Shown here: in pieces, positions 8,081-16,055 of the stretch
Layout of the letters: every line of letters starts with the position of its first letter
Numbering within the stretch: the first letter of the stretch is position 1
Assembly (NCBI GenBank): GCA_021808055.1
Contig: JAKBCH010000001.1
Span: forward strand, 38,046-102,045
Length of the DNA stretch: 64,000 nt
DNA from: Pseudomonadota bacterium
GTDB lineage: Bacteria > Pseudomonadota > Alphaproteobacteria > Acetobacterales > Acetobacteraceae
Direction of reading: 5' to 3'
The notes under the pieces: generated by a model
The model's database searches: none
What the model was told of the DNA's origin: nothing
The model's input: only the letters and a program-made list of their open reading frames with translations
Position numbers and translations under genes: made by a program

Positions 8081-8896
8081 ATGAAAAAAATTTTTGCGCC
8101 GGCGCTGGCAGCGGCCAGTATGCTTGGCATAGCCATGCCGGTGGCGGCCTTGGCCAAGCCTCTTACACAAATCACCTTCGGGGTAGATGCAACCTATCCC
8201 CCCTTTGAATCCCTCGCTCCATCCGGCGCTTTCCAGGGTTTCGACATCGACCTCGGCAAGGCCATCTGCGCTCAGTTGAAAGTGAAATGCGTATTCGTCA
8301 ACCAGGCGTTCGATGGCATTATCCCCGCTCTGGAAGCCCGCAAGTTCGACGCGATTCTGTCCTCGATGACCGTGACCCCAGAACGCGCCCAGCAGGTTGC
8401 CTTCTCCTCTGAAATGTATGACGAGCCGACCAGCCTCATCGTGAAAAAAGGCTCCGGCCTGGTGCCAACCGCGGCCAGCCTGAAAGGCAAAACCGTGGGC
8501 GTGGAAGCCGGCACCATCCAGGAAACCTATGCCAAAACCTATTGGCAGCCCAACGGTGTGAACGTAGTCTCCTATCAGGGCCAGGATCAGGTTTATGCCG
8601 ATCTTCTCTCCGGCCGCCTGGATGCCTCCTTGCAGGATTCCGTTGAAGCTGACTATGGCTTTCTGAAAACCCCGAAGGGCGCTGACTACGAGATCGGCGG
8701 CAACGCCACCGACGATCCGAAGGATGTTCTTGGTTCCTACATCGCCATCGGTGTCCGCAAGGACGAGCCGAAGCTGTTGAAGAAGATTGACTGGGCGATC
8801 GCTCAGCTTCACAAGAACGGCGAGTACGACAAACTTCAGGCGAAGTACTTCAACTTCAGCATCTATAACGCTGAAGCCGCCACGCAGGCACCTTGA
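8081..8896 (+). CDS. Polar amino-acid ABC transporter binding protein (HisJ/ArgT type)
   Basis: About 271 residues: signal peptide (MKKIFAPALAAASMLGIAMPVAALA) followed by a type 3 periplasmic-binding fold. Family phrases are visible: ITFGVDATYPPFESLAPSG, GFDIDLGKAIC, FDAILSSMTVTPERAQQVAFS and KTVGVEAGTIQETYAK. These fit lysine/arginine/ornithine/histidine binders. The ATG at 8081 is used because GGGAGA lies just upstream; in-frame starts at 7967 and 8069 would put extra residues before the signal peptide. The two permease genes follow, and no ATPase gene is attached, so the ATPase must be encoded elsewhere. Confidence 0.9.
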   Translation: MKKIFAPALAAASMLGIAMPVAALAKPLTQITFGVDATYPPFESLAPSGAFQGFDIDLGKAICAQLKVKCVFVNQAFDGIIPALEARKFDAILSSMTVTPERAQQVAFSSEMYDEPTSLIVKKGSGLVPTAASLKGKTVGVEAGTIQETYAKTYWQPNGVNVVSYQGQDQVYADLLSGRLDASLQDSVEADYGFLKTPKGADYEIGGNATDDPKDVLGSYIAIGVRKDEPKLLKKIDWAIAQLHKNGEYDKLQAKYFNFSIYNAEAATQAP

Positions 8897-8959
8897 TCGT
8901 TTGAAACGCCGGCCCTTGGCGTTCCGCGCCGGGGCCGGCCCCAGAAACAGGCGGCCTGA

Positions 8960-9670
8960 ATGTTCAATCTCGGCGGCTTTGGGCCGCAAATCCTCGCTGG
9001 CACGGTCACCACGGTTGAGCTTTCCGTGCTCTCGCTCATTGTTTCCTTCCTTCTCGGCCTTATTGGCGCCTCGGCGAAGCTCTCCAAAAACCGCGCCGCG
9101 CGCGCCATCGCCACGGTTTACACCACCATCATCCGCGGCGTGCCAGACCTCGTGCTGATGCTGCTGATCTTCTACTCGCTGCAAATCTGGATCAACGAGT
9201 TTACCGATTGGCTCAACAATCTTCAAAACAGCATCGATTTTGAAGTGCAACTGGACCCGTTCACCAGCGGCGTCATCACGCTGGGCTTCATCTATGGTGC
9301 CTATTTCACCGAAACCTTCCGCGGCGCCTTCCTGGCTGTGCCGAAAGGCCAGATGGAAGCCGGCCGCGCCTTCGGCATGAAGCCATTCCTTGTATTTCGC
9401 CGCATATTGTTTCCGCAGATGATGCGCTACGCCCTGCCCGGCCTTGGCAATAACTGGCAGGTTATTTTAAAGGCCACGGCGCTGGTTTCGATCATCGGCC
9501 TGACAGATGTGGTGAAGATCGCGCAGTCCGCTGGTGAGGCCACCTTCCGCACCTTTTATTTCATTTGCATCGCAGGCGCGGTCTATCTCGTGCTCACCAC
9601 AATTTCCAACGGCGTGTTGATGCTCCTGGAACGCAAATACATGATCGGCGTCCGCAAGGCGGTGCTATGA
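8960..9670 (+). CDS. Polar amino-acid ABC permease (HisQ type)
   Basis: 236 residues with five or so membrane helices and the HisMQ permease signature. The ATPase-contact (EAA) loop reads EAGRAFGMKPFLVFRRILFPQMMRYALPG, and the N-terminal helix starts TVTTVELSVLSLIVSFLLG. With the second permease it forms the channel for the binding protein encoded 63 bases upstream. Its stop overlaps the next permease's ATG (ATGA). Length is normal for the family. Confidence 0.9.
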   Translation: MFNLGGFGPQILAGTVTTVELSVLSLIVSFLLGLIGASAKLSKNRAARAIATVYTTIIRGVPDLVLMLLIFYSLQIWINEFTDWLNNLQNSIDFEVQLDPFTSGVITLGFIYGAYFTETFRGAFLAVPKGQMEAGRAFGMKPFLVFRRILFPQMMRYALPGLGNNWQVILKATALVSIIGLTDVVKIAQSAGEATFRTFYFICIAGAVYLVLTTISNGVLMLLERKYMIGVRKAVL

Positions 9671-10371
9671 TCTATATTCTCCAAAACTACTGGCAGGCGC
9701 TGCTTTACACAGACGGCTACAACATCACCGGCCTCGCCATGACGCTCTGGCTGCTTGTGGTTTCCTGCGCCATCGGGTTTTGCATTGCCTTGCCGCTCGC
9801 CATCGCGCGCAATTCAAAAAACCCGCTGCTCTGGGGGCCAGTTTGGCTTTATGGCTTCCTCTTTCGCGGCACGCCGCTCTACGTGCAGCTCCTGCTTATT
9901 TACACCGGCGTGTATGGCCTGCATTTTGTGCATAACACGCCGATGCTAGCGGGGTTTTTCCGCTCCGCCATCAATTGCACCCTGCTTTCCTTCGCGCTGA
10001 ACACCGGCGCTTACACCACGGAAATTTTCTACGGTGCGATTCGGGATACCTCTTTCGGCGAGGTTGAGGCCGGGCGCGCCTATGGCATGTCGCAACTCAC
10101 CCTCTATCGCCGCATCATCATCCCCTCCGCCCTGCGCCGCGCGTTGCCGATGTACAGCAACGAGGTGATTTTAATGCTGCACGCCACCACCCTGGCCTTC
10201 ACCGCCACAGTGCCGGATATCCTGAAGGTCACCAACGACGCTTATGTTGCCACCTACGCGCCCTTCGATGCGTTCGGGCTGGCAGCGGTGATGTATCTCT
10301 GCATATCTTTCACCTTGATCTTCATGTTCCGCCGGGCAGAGCGGCATTTCCTGGCACATCTGGTTGTTTAG
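9667..10371 (+). CDS. Polar amino-acid ABC permease (HisM type)
   Basis: About 234 residues, five membrane helices. The EAA loop is present as EVEAGRAYGMSQLTLYRRIIIPSALRRALP. The ATG at 9667 is chosen because it overlaps the stop of the HisQ-type gene by four bases; the frame extends upstream to 9565 only inside that gene. Normally a HisP-type ATPase follows; here the operon ends, a hairpin comes next, and the neighbouring genes on the other strand are ATP synthase. The transporter therefore depends on an ATPase encoded elsewhere or shared with another system. Confidence 0.9.
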   Translation: MIYILQNYWQALLYTDGYNITGLAMTLWLLVVSCAIGFCIALPLAIARNSKNPLLWGPVWLYGFLFRGTPLYVQLLLIYTGVYGLHFVHNTPMLAGFFRSAINCTLLSFALNTGAYTTEIFYGAIRDTSFGEVEAGRAYGMSQLTLYRRIIIPSALRRALPMYSNEVILMLHATTLAFTATVPDILKVTNDAYVATYAPFDAFGLAAVMYLCISFTLIFMFRRAERHFLAHLVV

Positions 10372-10382
10372 AGCGCAATGAC

Positions 10383-10415
10383 TTCAGGTTCGCTCACTTT
10401 GCCAGCGAGCCTGAA
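10383..10415 (+). terminator. Imperfect hairpin after the amino-acid transporter
   Basis: TTCAGGTTCGCT (10383-10394) pairs with AGCGAGCCTGAA (10404-10415) with one G-T style mismatch and a nine-base loop. It begins 12 bases after the permease stop and lacks a T-run, so it may be an mRNA-stabilising or Rho-assisted end. The flanking GAGCGCAATGACTTCAGGTT resembles dispersed palindromic repeats found in other alphaproteobacteria; copies elsewhere in this genome cannot be seen from the window. Confidence 0.45.
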
Positions 10416-10508
10416 ATCTGAAGCGGCCTCTACTGCATCGATTGATTTACGGCCCTGCACCTCGGGATATGCCTGCCGCGCTTCTTCGTGGGGCACGCGA
10501 AACACAAA

Positions 10509-10540
10509 AAACGGCCCGGAAGTTTCCCTCCGGGCCGTTT
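10509..10540. terminator. Strong bidirectional terminator between transporter and ATP synthase operons
   Basis: AAACGGCCCGGA (10509-10520) and TCCGGGCCGTTT (10529-10540) are a perfect 12-bp inverted repeat with an eight-base loop, A-rich on one side and T-rich on the other. It lies 26 bases past the stop of atpF (minus strand) and downstream of the plus-strand amino-acid transporter, so it can end both operons. Confidence 0.85.
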
Positions 10541-10565
10541 TCCAATTCAAATCTGCACGGCTAAA

Positions 10566-11078
10566 TCAGCCCCGCAAGGCTTTTGGCAACGCATTAATGG
10601 CGTGGTCAATCAGCGCGGCATCCGTATCGTTGCTCACCGTATCGCGCATAATCGCGGCAGAAGCGGCGGTTGCGATGTCGATGGCGGCGGCACGAACCTC
10701 TTTCACTGCGGCGGCCTCAGCCCCCTTAATCCGCTCCATCGCCATTTGTTCACGGCGGCGGGCGGCGGCTTCCGCATCAGCAGCCAGTTCAGCCGCCAAA
10801 CGCTGCGCCTCGGCATGGGCATTGGCGAGAATCTGCTTCGCATCCTCTGCCGCCTGAACCTGCTTCTGCTTGGCGTCTGCCAGCATGGCTTCGGCTTCGG
10901 CTTTTAGTTGTGCGGCTTCATCCAAAGCTGCCTGCACGGCGAGTGTGCGTGCATCCAGCATATTGGTCAGCGCGTTAACCAGCTTCCGCCCCGCCAGAAT
11001 GGCAAAGATGAGGATGGCGACAAAAACCCAAAACGTTCCGCTGGCCCAAATTTGGCCTTGGAGAGCATGGTATTCCAT
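10566..11078 (-). CDS. atpF: ATP synthase F0 subunit b
   Basis: 170 residues: one N-terminal membrane helix (about 13-33, FWVFVAILIFAILAGRKLV) followed by a long charged Ala/Glu/Lys-rich coiled coil, the usual form of the b subunit stalk that ties F1 to F0. It is the last gene of the F0 operon (I-a-c-b'-b) and starts three bases after the b' gene's stop. As in most alphaproteobacteria, the F1 genes are not adjacent. Assignment as b rather than b' rests on gene order. Confidence 0.88.
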   Translation of the reverse strand: MEYHALQGQIWASGTFWVFVAILIFAILAGRKLVNALTNMLDARTLAVQAALDEAAQLKAEAEAMLADAKQKQVQAAEDAKQILANAHAEAQRLAAELAADAEAAARRREQMAMERIKGAEAAAVKEVRAAAIDIATAASAAIMRDTVSNDTDAALIDHAINALPKALRG

Positions 11079-11081
11079 TGT

Positions 11082-11654
11082 TTACGCTGCCTTTCTCGCG
11101 GCCAATGCGTCATCCACGCGGCGCACCAGCTCTTCCTGCGCGGGGGAAGCCCCCGTGAGCTTCAGCAGCATCTCCCCGGCCGCCGCGGAGGCAACCGGCT
11201 TGATCGCCGCCATGGCGGCATTGCGTGCCGCGGCGATTCGCGCTTCAGATTCTTCCAATTTGGCGTCAAGCTGGGCGTTCAGCGTGGCGGCCTTGGCGCT
11301 GGCCTCGGCCTTCGCATCAGCCACCGCTTTCGCCACCTCGGCCTGCGCAGAAGCGCGGGCGGAACTCAGCGTGGCGGTGAGCAGCGCCACCGCCCGGTCA
11401 GCTTCCAGCTTGGCGGCGCGGGCCGCCGCAAGGTCGCGGGCGATAATGGCGGCGCGGTTTTCCAGCACCTTGCCCATCTGTGGCAGGCCCCAGCGCGAAA
11501 GCACCAGATAGAGCACCACGATGATAACTGCCATCCAGCCCACCTGGTCTAAGGTAAGCGGGTTGGAAAAATCCATCTGCGGCATCTTGCTCTCATCCGC
11601 CATGGCGGCGGCGGGGGCAAGAGCTAGCAGCAGAGCGGTGCTGAGGCGGCGCAT
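11082..11654 (-). CDS. atpF': ATP synthase F0 subunit b'
   Basis: 190 residues. A short leader resembling a signal sequence (MRRLSTALLLALAPAAAMA) comes before the membrane helix (VGWMAVIIVVLYLVLSRWGLP) and a long Ala-rich coiled coil. The extended N-terminus and the position directly after the c-subunit gene are typical of b' in alphaproteobacteria and phototrophs, where b and b' form a heterodimeric stalk. Two bases separate its stop... start region from atpE, so the genes are tightly linked in one transcript. Confidence 0.87.
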   Translation of the reverse strand: MRRLSTALLLALAPAAAMADESKMPQMDFSNPLTLDQVGWMAVIIVVLYLVLSRWGLPQMGKVLENRAAIIARDLAAARAAKLEADRAVALLTATLSSARASAQAEVAKAVADAKAEASAKAATLNAQLDAKLEESEARIAAARNAAMAAIKPVASAAAGEMLLKLTGASPAQEELVRRVDDALAARKAA

Positions 11655-11655
11655 C

Positions 11656-11892
11656 TTAGGTGAACAGAATAACCAGCGCGATCACCAGCGCATACAGCGC
11701 CACGGCTTCCGTCAGCGCGAAGCCGAGCAGAACATCGCGGAACATCGCATCGCGCGCGGCCGGGTTACGGCCAACGGCAGAGACGAAGGAACCGAACAAA
11801 TTGCCGATACCCACGCCCGCACCGGCAACGCCGATGGTGGCAAGGCCCGCACCAATTTCACGAGCGAGGAGAGCGGCGGAATCATGATCCAT
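11656..11892 (-). CDS. atpE: ATP synthase F0 subunit c
   Basis: 78 residues forming a two-helix hairpin. Helix 1 carries a glycine-rich AGVGIGNLFGS stretch, the polar loop has RNPAARD, and helix 2 holds the proton-binding carboxylate as Glu in FALTEAVALYALVIAL. The ring of c subunits carries protons through F0. No sodium-type ligand set is obvious, so proton coupling is expected. It lies between the a and b' genes. High translation is normal for this subunit; the 41-base gap after atpB contains a purine-rich stretch suitable for a ribosome binding site. Confidence 0.95.
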   Translation of the reverse strand: MDHDSAALLAREIGAGLATIGVAGAGVGIGNLFGSFVSAVGRNPAARDAMFRDVLLGFALTEAVALYALVIALVILFT

Positions 11893-11933
11893 GTAACTAT
11901 TTCCTTTTCGAACACGCTTTTATGGGGTCTGGG

Positions 11934-12686
11934 TCAGTGCATGTGAACTGCATCATGCAGATACAGGCAGGTAAGAATAGCGAACACATAGGCTTGCAGC
12001 CCGGCCACCAGCAGCTCAAGTGCGGCCAGCGCCACATTCAGCCCCAGCGGCACAACCGAGGCGATGGCGCCAAACACGCCCAAGCCGGCGGTGAGCAGCA
12101 GCATGAAGCCCGCGAAAACTTCCCACATTACGTGCCCGGCAGTCATGTTGGCGAACAAACGCACAGAAAGCGATACCGGGCGCGAGAGGTAGGAGATGAA
12201 CTCGATCGGCACGAGCAGCGGCAGCAGCCAGCCCGGCACGCCGGAGGGCACGAAGAATTTCAGGAAGCGGAAGCCGTGTGTATAAAAACCCACGGCGGTC
12301 GAGAACAGGAACACGAACAAAGCCAGCGCCAATGTAACGGCGATATGCGATGTAAACGCGAAGAAATACGGGAACAGCCCGATGAGGTTGCCCAGCAGAA
12401 TGAAGCTGAAAATGGTAAACACCAGCGGGAAGAAGCGTTTGCCTTCCTCGCCAATCGTGTCCACGCACATGTTGTGCACAAACTCATACAGCACTTCCAC
12501 CAGCGCCTGCACCCGGCCTGGCACCAAGGCGCGGGCCTTCAACCCAATGGCGAATAGCGCCACGATGATGGTGGCTGCGGCCAGCATGGCCTCGTTCGAG
12601 TTCGTGAAGTTCACGGCACGCCCGATCGGCCCCAGACCAGTGGTCAGGCCGAATTGTCCCAGCGCGTCGATCGATGGTCCCGCCAT
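11934..12686 (-). CDS. atpB: ATP synthase F0 subunit a
   Basis: 250 residues with about six membrane helices. The essential arginine is in helix 4 within YLSRPVSLSVRLFANMTAGH, the best conserved stretch of the family. The C-terminal helices (LELLVAGLQAYVFAILTCLYLHDAVHMH) also match. The protein forms the proton half-channels next to the c ring. It is preceded by atpI and followed by atpE in the standard order. Confidence 0.95.
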   Translation of the reverse strand: MAGPSIDALGQFGLTTGLGPIGRAVNFTNSNEAMLAAATIIVALFAIGLKARALVPGRVQALVEVLYEFVHNMCVDTIGEEGKRFFPLVFTIFSFILLGNLIGLFPYFFAFTSHIAVTLALALFVFLFSTAVGFYTHGFRFLKFFVPSGVPGWLLPLLVPIEFISYLSRPVSLSVRLFANMTAGHVMWEVFAGFMLLLTAGLGVFGAIASVVPLGLNVALAALELLVAGLQAYVFAILTCLYLHDAVHMH

Positions 12687-12738
12687 GTGTCTACCCTGCT
12701 TGAAGCCGTCTTATTCACGCCGCTTGCGCGGCGCCTTG

Positions 12739-13035
12739 CTACTTTCCGCGTTCAGCCCGCAACAAATTGCGCAGGCCAGCCGCCAAACCCACCGGCACCA
12801 TAAGGATCATCAACCATGGTTTGGTGTGGAGAAGCCTATCCAGCCCCCACCCTATCACCACGGCGATGACCATCGCGGCCACCATCTCAACCCCCAGCCG
12901 CATCGCCAGCTCGATCGCGCGTTGCGCCGAGCCTGCATCGCTATTGCCCCGTTCCCTGCGTTTGGGGGCGCTGGCCGCGTCTTCCGCCGCCTGCAACCGT
13001 TCCTCAAACACCGTTTTCTCCGGGCCGTCGCTCAT
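12739..13035 (-). CDS. atpI: ATP synthase protein I
   Basis: 98 residues: charged N-terminus, then two membrane helices (about 42-60 and 70-88; GVEMVAAMVIAVVIGWGLDRLLHTKPWLMILMVPVG region, read as motif not quoted in full). It fits the AtpI/Atp1 family that helps assemble the c ring and may carry Mg2+. First gene of the F0 operon, 52 bases before atpB. Small and poorly conserved, so identity rests on position plus the two-helix pattern. Confidence 0.8.
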   Translation of the reverse strand: MSDGPEKTVFEERLQAAEDAASAPKRRERGNSDAGSAQRAIELAMRLGVEMVAAMVIAVVIGWGLDRLLHTKPWLMILMVPVGLAAGLRNLLRAERGK

Positions 13036-13205
13036 GCACCTGTCTTCCTTGCGGAAATCCGCCTGGGAGGGTCGCGGCGGTTGCTAACCTTACCCCCCAG
13101 CACTGTCAAGAATGAATGCGCGTTATAGTGCATAAGTGGCGTTTGCACCAAAATCATCGCAGAACAGCAGTTGACGCGGTTACGGCCGGGCCGCCACTTA
13201 TTCAC

Positions 13206-13229
13206 GAGTCGTTTGAAAATTGAGGACTC
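13206..13229 (+). promoter_or_regulatory. Two GANTC sites directly before ccrM
   Basis: GAGTC (13206-13210) and GACTC (13225-13229) are both GANTC, the target of CcrM, and the second ends three bases before the GTG start of ccrM. In Caulobacter crescentus the ccrM leader also has two GANTC sites whose methylation lowers transcription, giving a once-per-cycle pulse. The same layout here suggests autoregulation by methylation state. A TTGACG at 13171-13176 could be a -35 element, without a convincing -10. Confidence 0.6.
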
Positions 13230-13232
13230 GCT

Positions 13233-14318
13233 GTGCCTGTGGAAATGCTGCGCGAATTGCCGCTGGACCAAATTCTGCTGGGTGACGCCGGGACCATGCT
13301 GCGCATGCTGCCCGATGCCTCGATCAACTGTGTCTTTGCCGACCCCCCCTATAATCTGCAATTGCGCGGGGAATTGCGCCGCCCGGATGACAGCCTGGTG
13401 GACGGGGTGGATGACGATTGGGATAAATTCGACGATTTCGCCACTTACGACGCCTTTACCCGAGACTGGCTGAGCGAATGCCGCCGGGTTTTGAACAAGG
13501 ACGGAACGATATGGGTGATCGGCTCTTACCACAATATCTTCCGCATCGGGGCGATGATGCAGGATCTGGGGTTCTGGATCTTGAACGACGTGATCTGGCG
13601 CAAGAGCAACCCAATGCCGAATTTCCGGGGGCGGCGCTTCACCAACGCGCATGAAACCATGATCTGGGCGGCAAAAAGCCAGCAAAGCCGCTACAAATTC
13701 AACTACCAATCCATGAAGGCGCTGAACGACGACCTCCAGATGCGCTCGGACTGGACACTCCCGCTTTGCACCGGGGCGGAGCGGCTGAAGAACGTACACG
13801 GCCTCAAGCTCCACCCCACCCAGAAGCCGGAAGCCTTGCTGCACCGGGTTATAATGGCCTCAACCAGCCCCGGGGATATTCTGGTGGACCCGTTTCTGGG
13901 CACGGGCACATCCGCCGTGGTGGCCAAAAGGCTGCACCGGCATTTCATCGGCATAGAGCGCCACCCGGCCTATGTGGAAGCCGCCTGGGGGCGTTTACGG
14001 ACGGAGGAACGCGCGCCCCGCACCGCCGTGGTTGCCCCGCCCTCCGGGCGAGAGACGCCGCGAATCGCCTTTGGCAGTTTTGTGGAGCGCGGCATCATCC
14101 GCCCCGGCACGCAAGTTATGGACAGGCAAAAACGCTTCGCCGCCGAGGTAACAGCAGAGGGCGCATTGGTCAGCGGGCCCCATCGCGGCTCCATCCATCA
14201 GGTTGGCGCGGCGGTGCAGAATGCCCCCTCCTGTAATGGCTGGACCTTCTGGCATTTTGAACGCAACGGTCAGCTTTTGCCGCTGGACGTCCTGCGGAAG
14301 GAAGAGCCACAGGGGTAA
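13233..14318 (+). CDS. ccrM: CcrM-type adenine DNA methyltransferase (GANTC)
   Basis: 361 residues, beta-class N6-adenine methyltransferase: catalytic DPPY at residues 37-40 followed by NLQL as in CcrM, a central target-recognition part (KSNPMPNFRGRRFTNAHE), then the S-adenosylmethionine motif DPFLGTGTS near residue 240. A C-terminal extension of about 90 residues (IAFGSFVERGIIRPGT... NGWTFWHFE) is the extra DNA-binding domain that distinguishes CcrM from restriction-type enzymes. It methylates GANTC after replication and times cell-cycle genes. GTG start at 13233; an in-frame ATG at 13245 is possible. It stands alone, divergent from the ATP synthase operon. Confidence 0.93.
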   Translation: MPVEMLRELPLDQILLGDAGTMLRMLPDASINCVFADPPYNLQLRGELRRPDDSLVDGVDDDWDKFDDFATYDAFTRDWLSECRRVLNKDGTIWVIGSYHNIFRIGAMMQDLGFWILNDVIWRKSNPMPNFRGRRFTNAHETMIWAAKSQQSRYKFNYQSMKALNDDLQMRSDWTLPLCTGAERLKNVHGLKLHPTQKPEALLHRVIMASTSPGDILVDPFLGTGTSAVVAKRLHRHFIGIERHPAYVEAAWGRLRTEERAPRTAVVAPPSGRETPRIAFGSFVERGIIRPGTQVMDRQKRFAAEVTAEGALVSGPHRGSIHQVGAAVQNAPSCNGWTFWHFERNGQLLPLDVLRKEEPQG

Positions 14319-14321
14319 AAG

Positions 14322-14344
14322 ACTCATAGATTTTATTTATGAGT
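14322..14344. terminator. AT-rich hairpin between ccrM and the polyamine operon
   Basis: ACTCATA (14322-14328) pairs with TATGAGT (14338-14344) across an AT-rich loop, just after the ccrM stop and facing the end of the minus-strand potC gene. It is weak in GC but the whole 65-base gap is AT-rich, so it probably serves as the shared end region. Confidence 0.4.
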
Positions 14345-14383
14345 TAAGCCGAAATAAATAACAAAATCTGTTATAGATTTTCC

Positions 14384-15169
14384 TTACCGCGCCACCCTTC
14401 CAGATTCGCCGATGAGCTTTTGCGCCAGCAACACCGGCACCGCTGTGAACAAAATAGTGGCAAATACCACCACATTCACCTCCGGCAATTGCTGGCCGAG
14501 ACGAATGGCACCGAAAATCCACAGCGGCAGGGTGTTCTGCGCCCCGGCGGTGAAGGTGGTCACGATCACTTCGTCGAACGAAAGCGCGAAAGCCAGCAAC
14601 GCCCCTGCCCCGATGGCGCTGGCCATCATCGGCAACTGGATAAGCCGGAAGGTGCGGAATGCATCCGCCCCCAGATCCGCCGAAGCCTCCGTGAGCGAGC
14701 GAGGCATCCGCCTAAGGCGCGCCACCACGTTGTTATAGACAATCACCACGCAGAAGGTGGCGTGCCCGGCCACGATGGTCCAGTATGACAGGTTAACCCC
14801 CCAGAACGCGAAATATGCCGCCAGGGCCATGCCGGTGAGAATGCCAGGCAAGGCGATGGGCAAAACAGCGATGAAGCTCACCACCTCTTTCGCTGCACTT
14901 CGCATTCTGGCCACGGCCATGGCGGCTAAACTGCCCAAAAGCATCGCCGCGAGGGTGGCGACCGAAGCCACCTCCAGCGACAGCACCAAGGCTTGGCGCA
15001 CTGCGCCATCCTGCCAGGTGTCGCCGAACCAATGCAGGGTGAAACCGGCAATCGGCCAGGCCGGGATGGGTGCCGCCGAGAAGGCGTAAAGGATGATGAC
15101 CACGATGGGGATGAAGAGAAAAGCGAAGATGGCCGCCACCACAGCCCAGATGAGGGTTTCAGAGCGCAT
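14384..15169 (-). CDS. potC: Polyamine-type ABC permease (PotC type)
   Basis: About 261 residues with six membrane helices. The ATPase-contact loop reads EASADLGADAFRTFRLIQLP, standard for PotC/YdcV. The ATG at 15169 (MRSETLIWAVV) is used because it overlaps the end of the potB-type gene; the frame continues upstream only inside that gene. Last gene of a four-gene operon (ATPase, binding protein, two permeases). Substrate class (putrescine/spermidine) follows from the family. Confidence 0.88.
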   Translation of the reverse strand: MRSETLIWAVVAAIFAFLFIPIVVIILYAFSAAPIPAWPIAGFTLHWFGDTWQDGAVRQALVLSLEVASVATLAAMLLGSLAAMAVARMRSAAKEVVSFIAVLPIALPGILTGMALAAYFAFWGVNLSYWTIVAGHATFCVVIVYNNVVARLRRMPRSLTEASADLGADAFRTFRLIQLPMMASAIGAGALLAFALSFDEVIVTTFTAGAQNTLPLWIFGAIRLGQQLPEVNVVVFATILFTAVPVLLAQKLIGESGRVAR

Positions 15170-16055
15170 CGAAGGCCCCCAGTTTCCGGGCAATGAGCAG
15201 GAAGACCGCCATAACGCCCAAGGGCAGCACCGCATAGGCCGCCGCGAAAGGGATGTTGTTGGTGACACCCACGTTTGAATAGACCACGTTGCCGATGAAA
15301 TCTGACCCGCGCCCGCCAACCAGCATCGGCGTTACATAATCGCCCAGCGTGAGGGAAAAGGTGAAGATGGCCCCCGCCACCATGCCGGGCAGCGCCATGG
15401 GCAGCACCACGCGGCGGAAGGTGGCGAGCCCTTTTTCACCAAGGTCCGCCGAGGCTTCCAGCAGGCTGGGAGGAATGCGCTCCACGCTCGCCGCCACGGG
15501 CAGGATCATGAAAGGCAGCCAGAGATAGGAAAACACGATCCACATGGCCCAATTGCTGTAGCCGATATGCGCGCGGGGCAGGCCAATCTCCATCAGCGCC
15601 CAGTTCAGCAGGCCATTATGGGAGAGAATGAGCCGCCACGCATAAACCCGCGCCAGATAGCTGGACCAGAGCGGCACCATCACCGCCGCCATCATCGCTG
15701 CACGCAGACGCGGGCCCGCCAGGCGGATCATCGCATAGGCGACCGGCCAGGCAAGAATAACATCCGTGATGGTCACCGCCGCGGCGATGCCGATGGTGCG
15801 CAGGGCGATGCGGATATAGACCGGGCCTGAGAAAAGCTGCTGGAAGTTGGTGAGCGAGAAGCCGGGGATGAGATTGCCGCTGAGGTCATCCACCGTCCAG
15901 AAGGACGTGACAAGCAACGCGCCAATGGCCGCGAGGTAGAGCCCCGCGAACCACAAGGCCGGCAGACCGAGCAAGGCCGCATTCGCCATGCCCGGCCGCC
16001 GCCAGCCCAGGGCTGAAAATGCCCTGGAAAGGCTCATCCTTTTATAATCTGCCAT
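15159..16055 (-). CDS. potB: Polyamine-type ABC permease (PotB type)
   Basis: 298 residues, six membrane helices, with EAA loop EASADLGEKGLATFRRVVLP. The N-terminal part is longer than that of the second permease, as usual for PotB. The ATG at 16055 overlaps the end of the binding-protein gene by 22 bases; an internal ATG at 16037 would give a tidy four-base ATGA overlap and is equally possible. The gene overlaps the next permease gene by 11 bases. With that protein it forms the channel of the polyamine importer. Confidence 0.88.
   Translation of the reverse strand: MADYKRMSLSRAFSALGWRRPGMANAALLGLPALWFAGLYLAAIGALLVTSFWTVDDLSGNLIPGFSLTNFQQLFSGPVYIRIALRTIGIAAAVTITDVILAWPVAYAMIRLAGPRLRAAMMAAVMVPLWSSYLARVYAWRLILSHNGLLNWALMEIGLPRAHIGYSNWAMWIVFSYLWLPFMILPVAASVERIPPSLLEASADLGEKGLATFRRVVLPMALPGMVAGAIFTFSLTLGDYVTPMLVGGRGSDFIGNVVYSNVGVTNNIPFAAAYAVLPLGVMAVFLLIARKLGAFDAL

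Noticed and set aside
8021..9250. 409-residue open frame on the minus strand across the amino-acid transporter genes
   Set aside because: It is the antisense of two well supported genes and its translation has no recognisable domain; GC-rich DNA gives long antisense frames.
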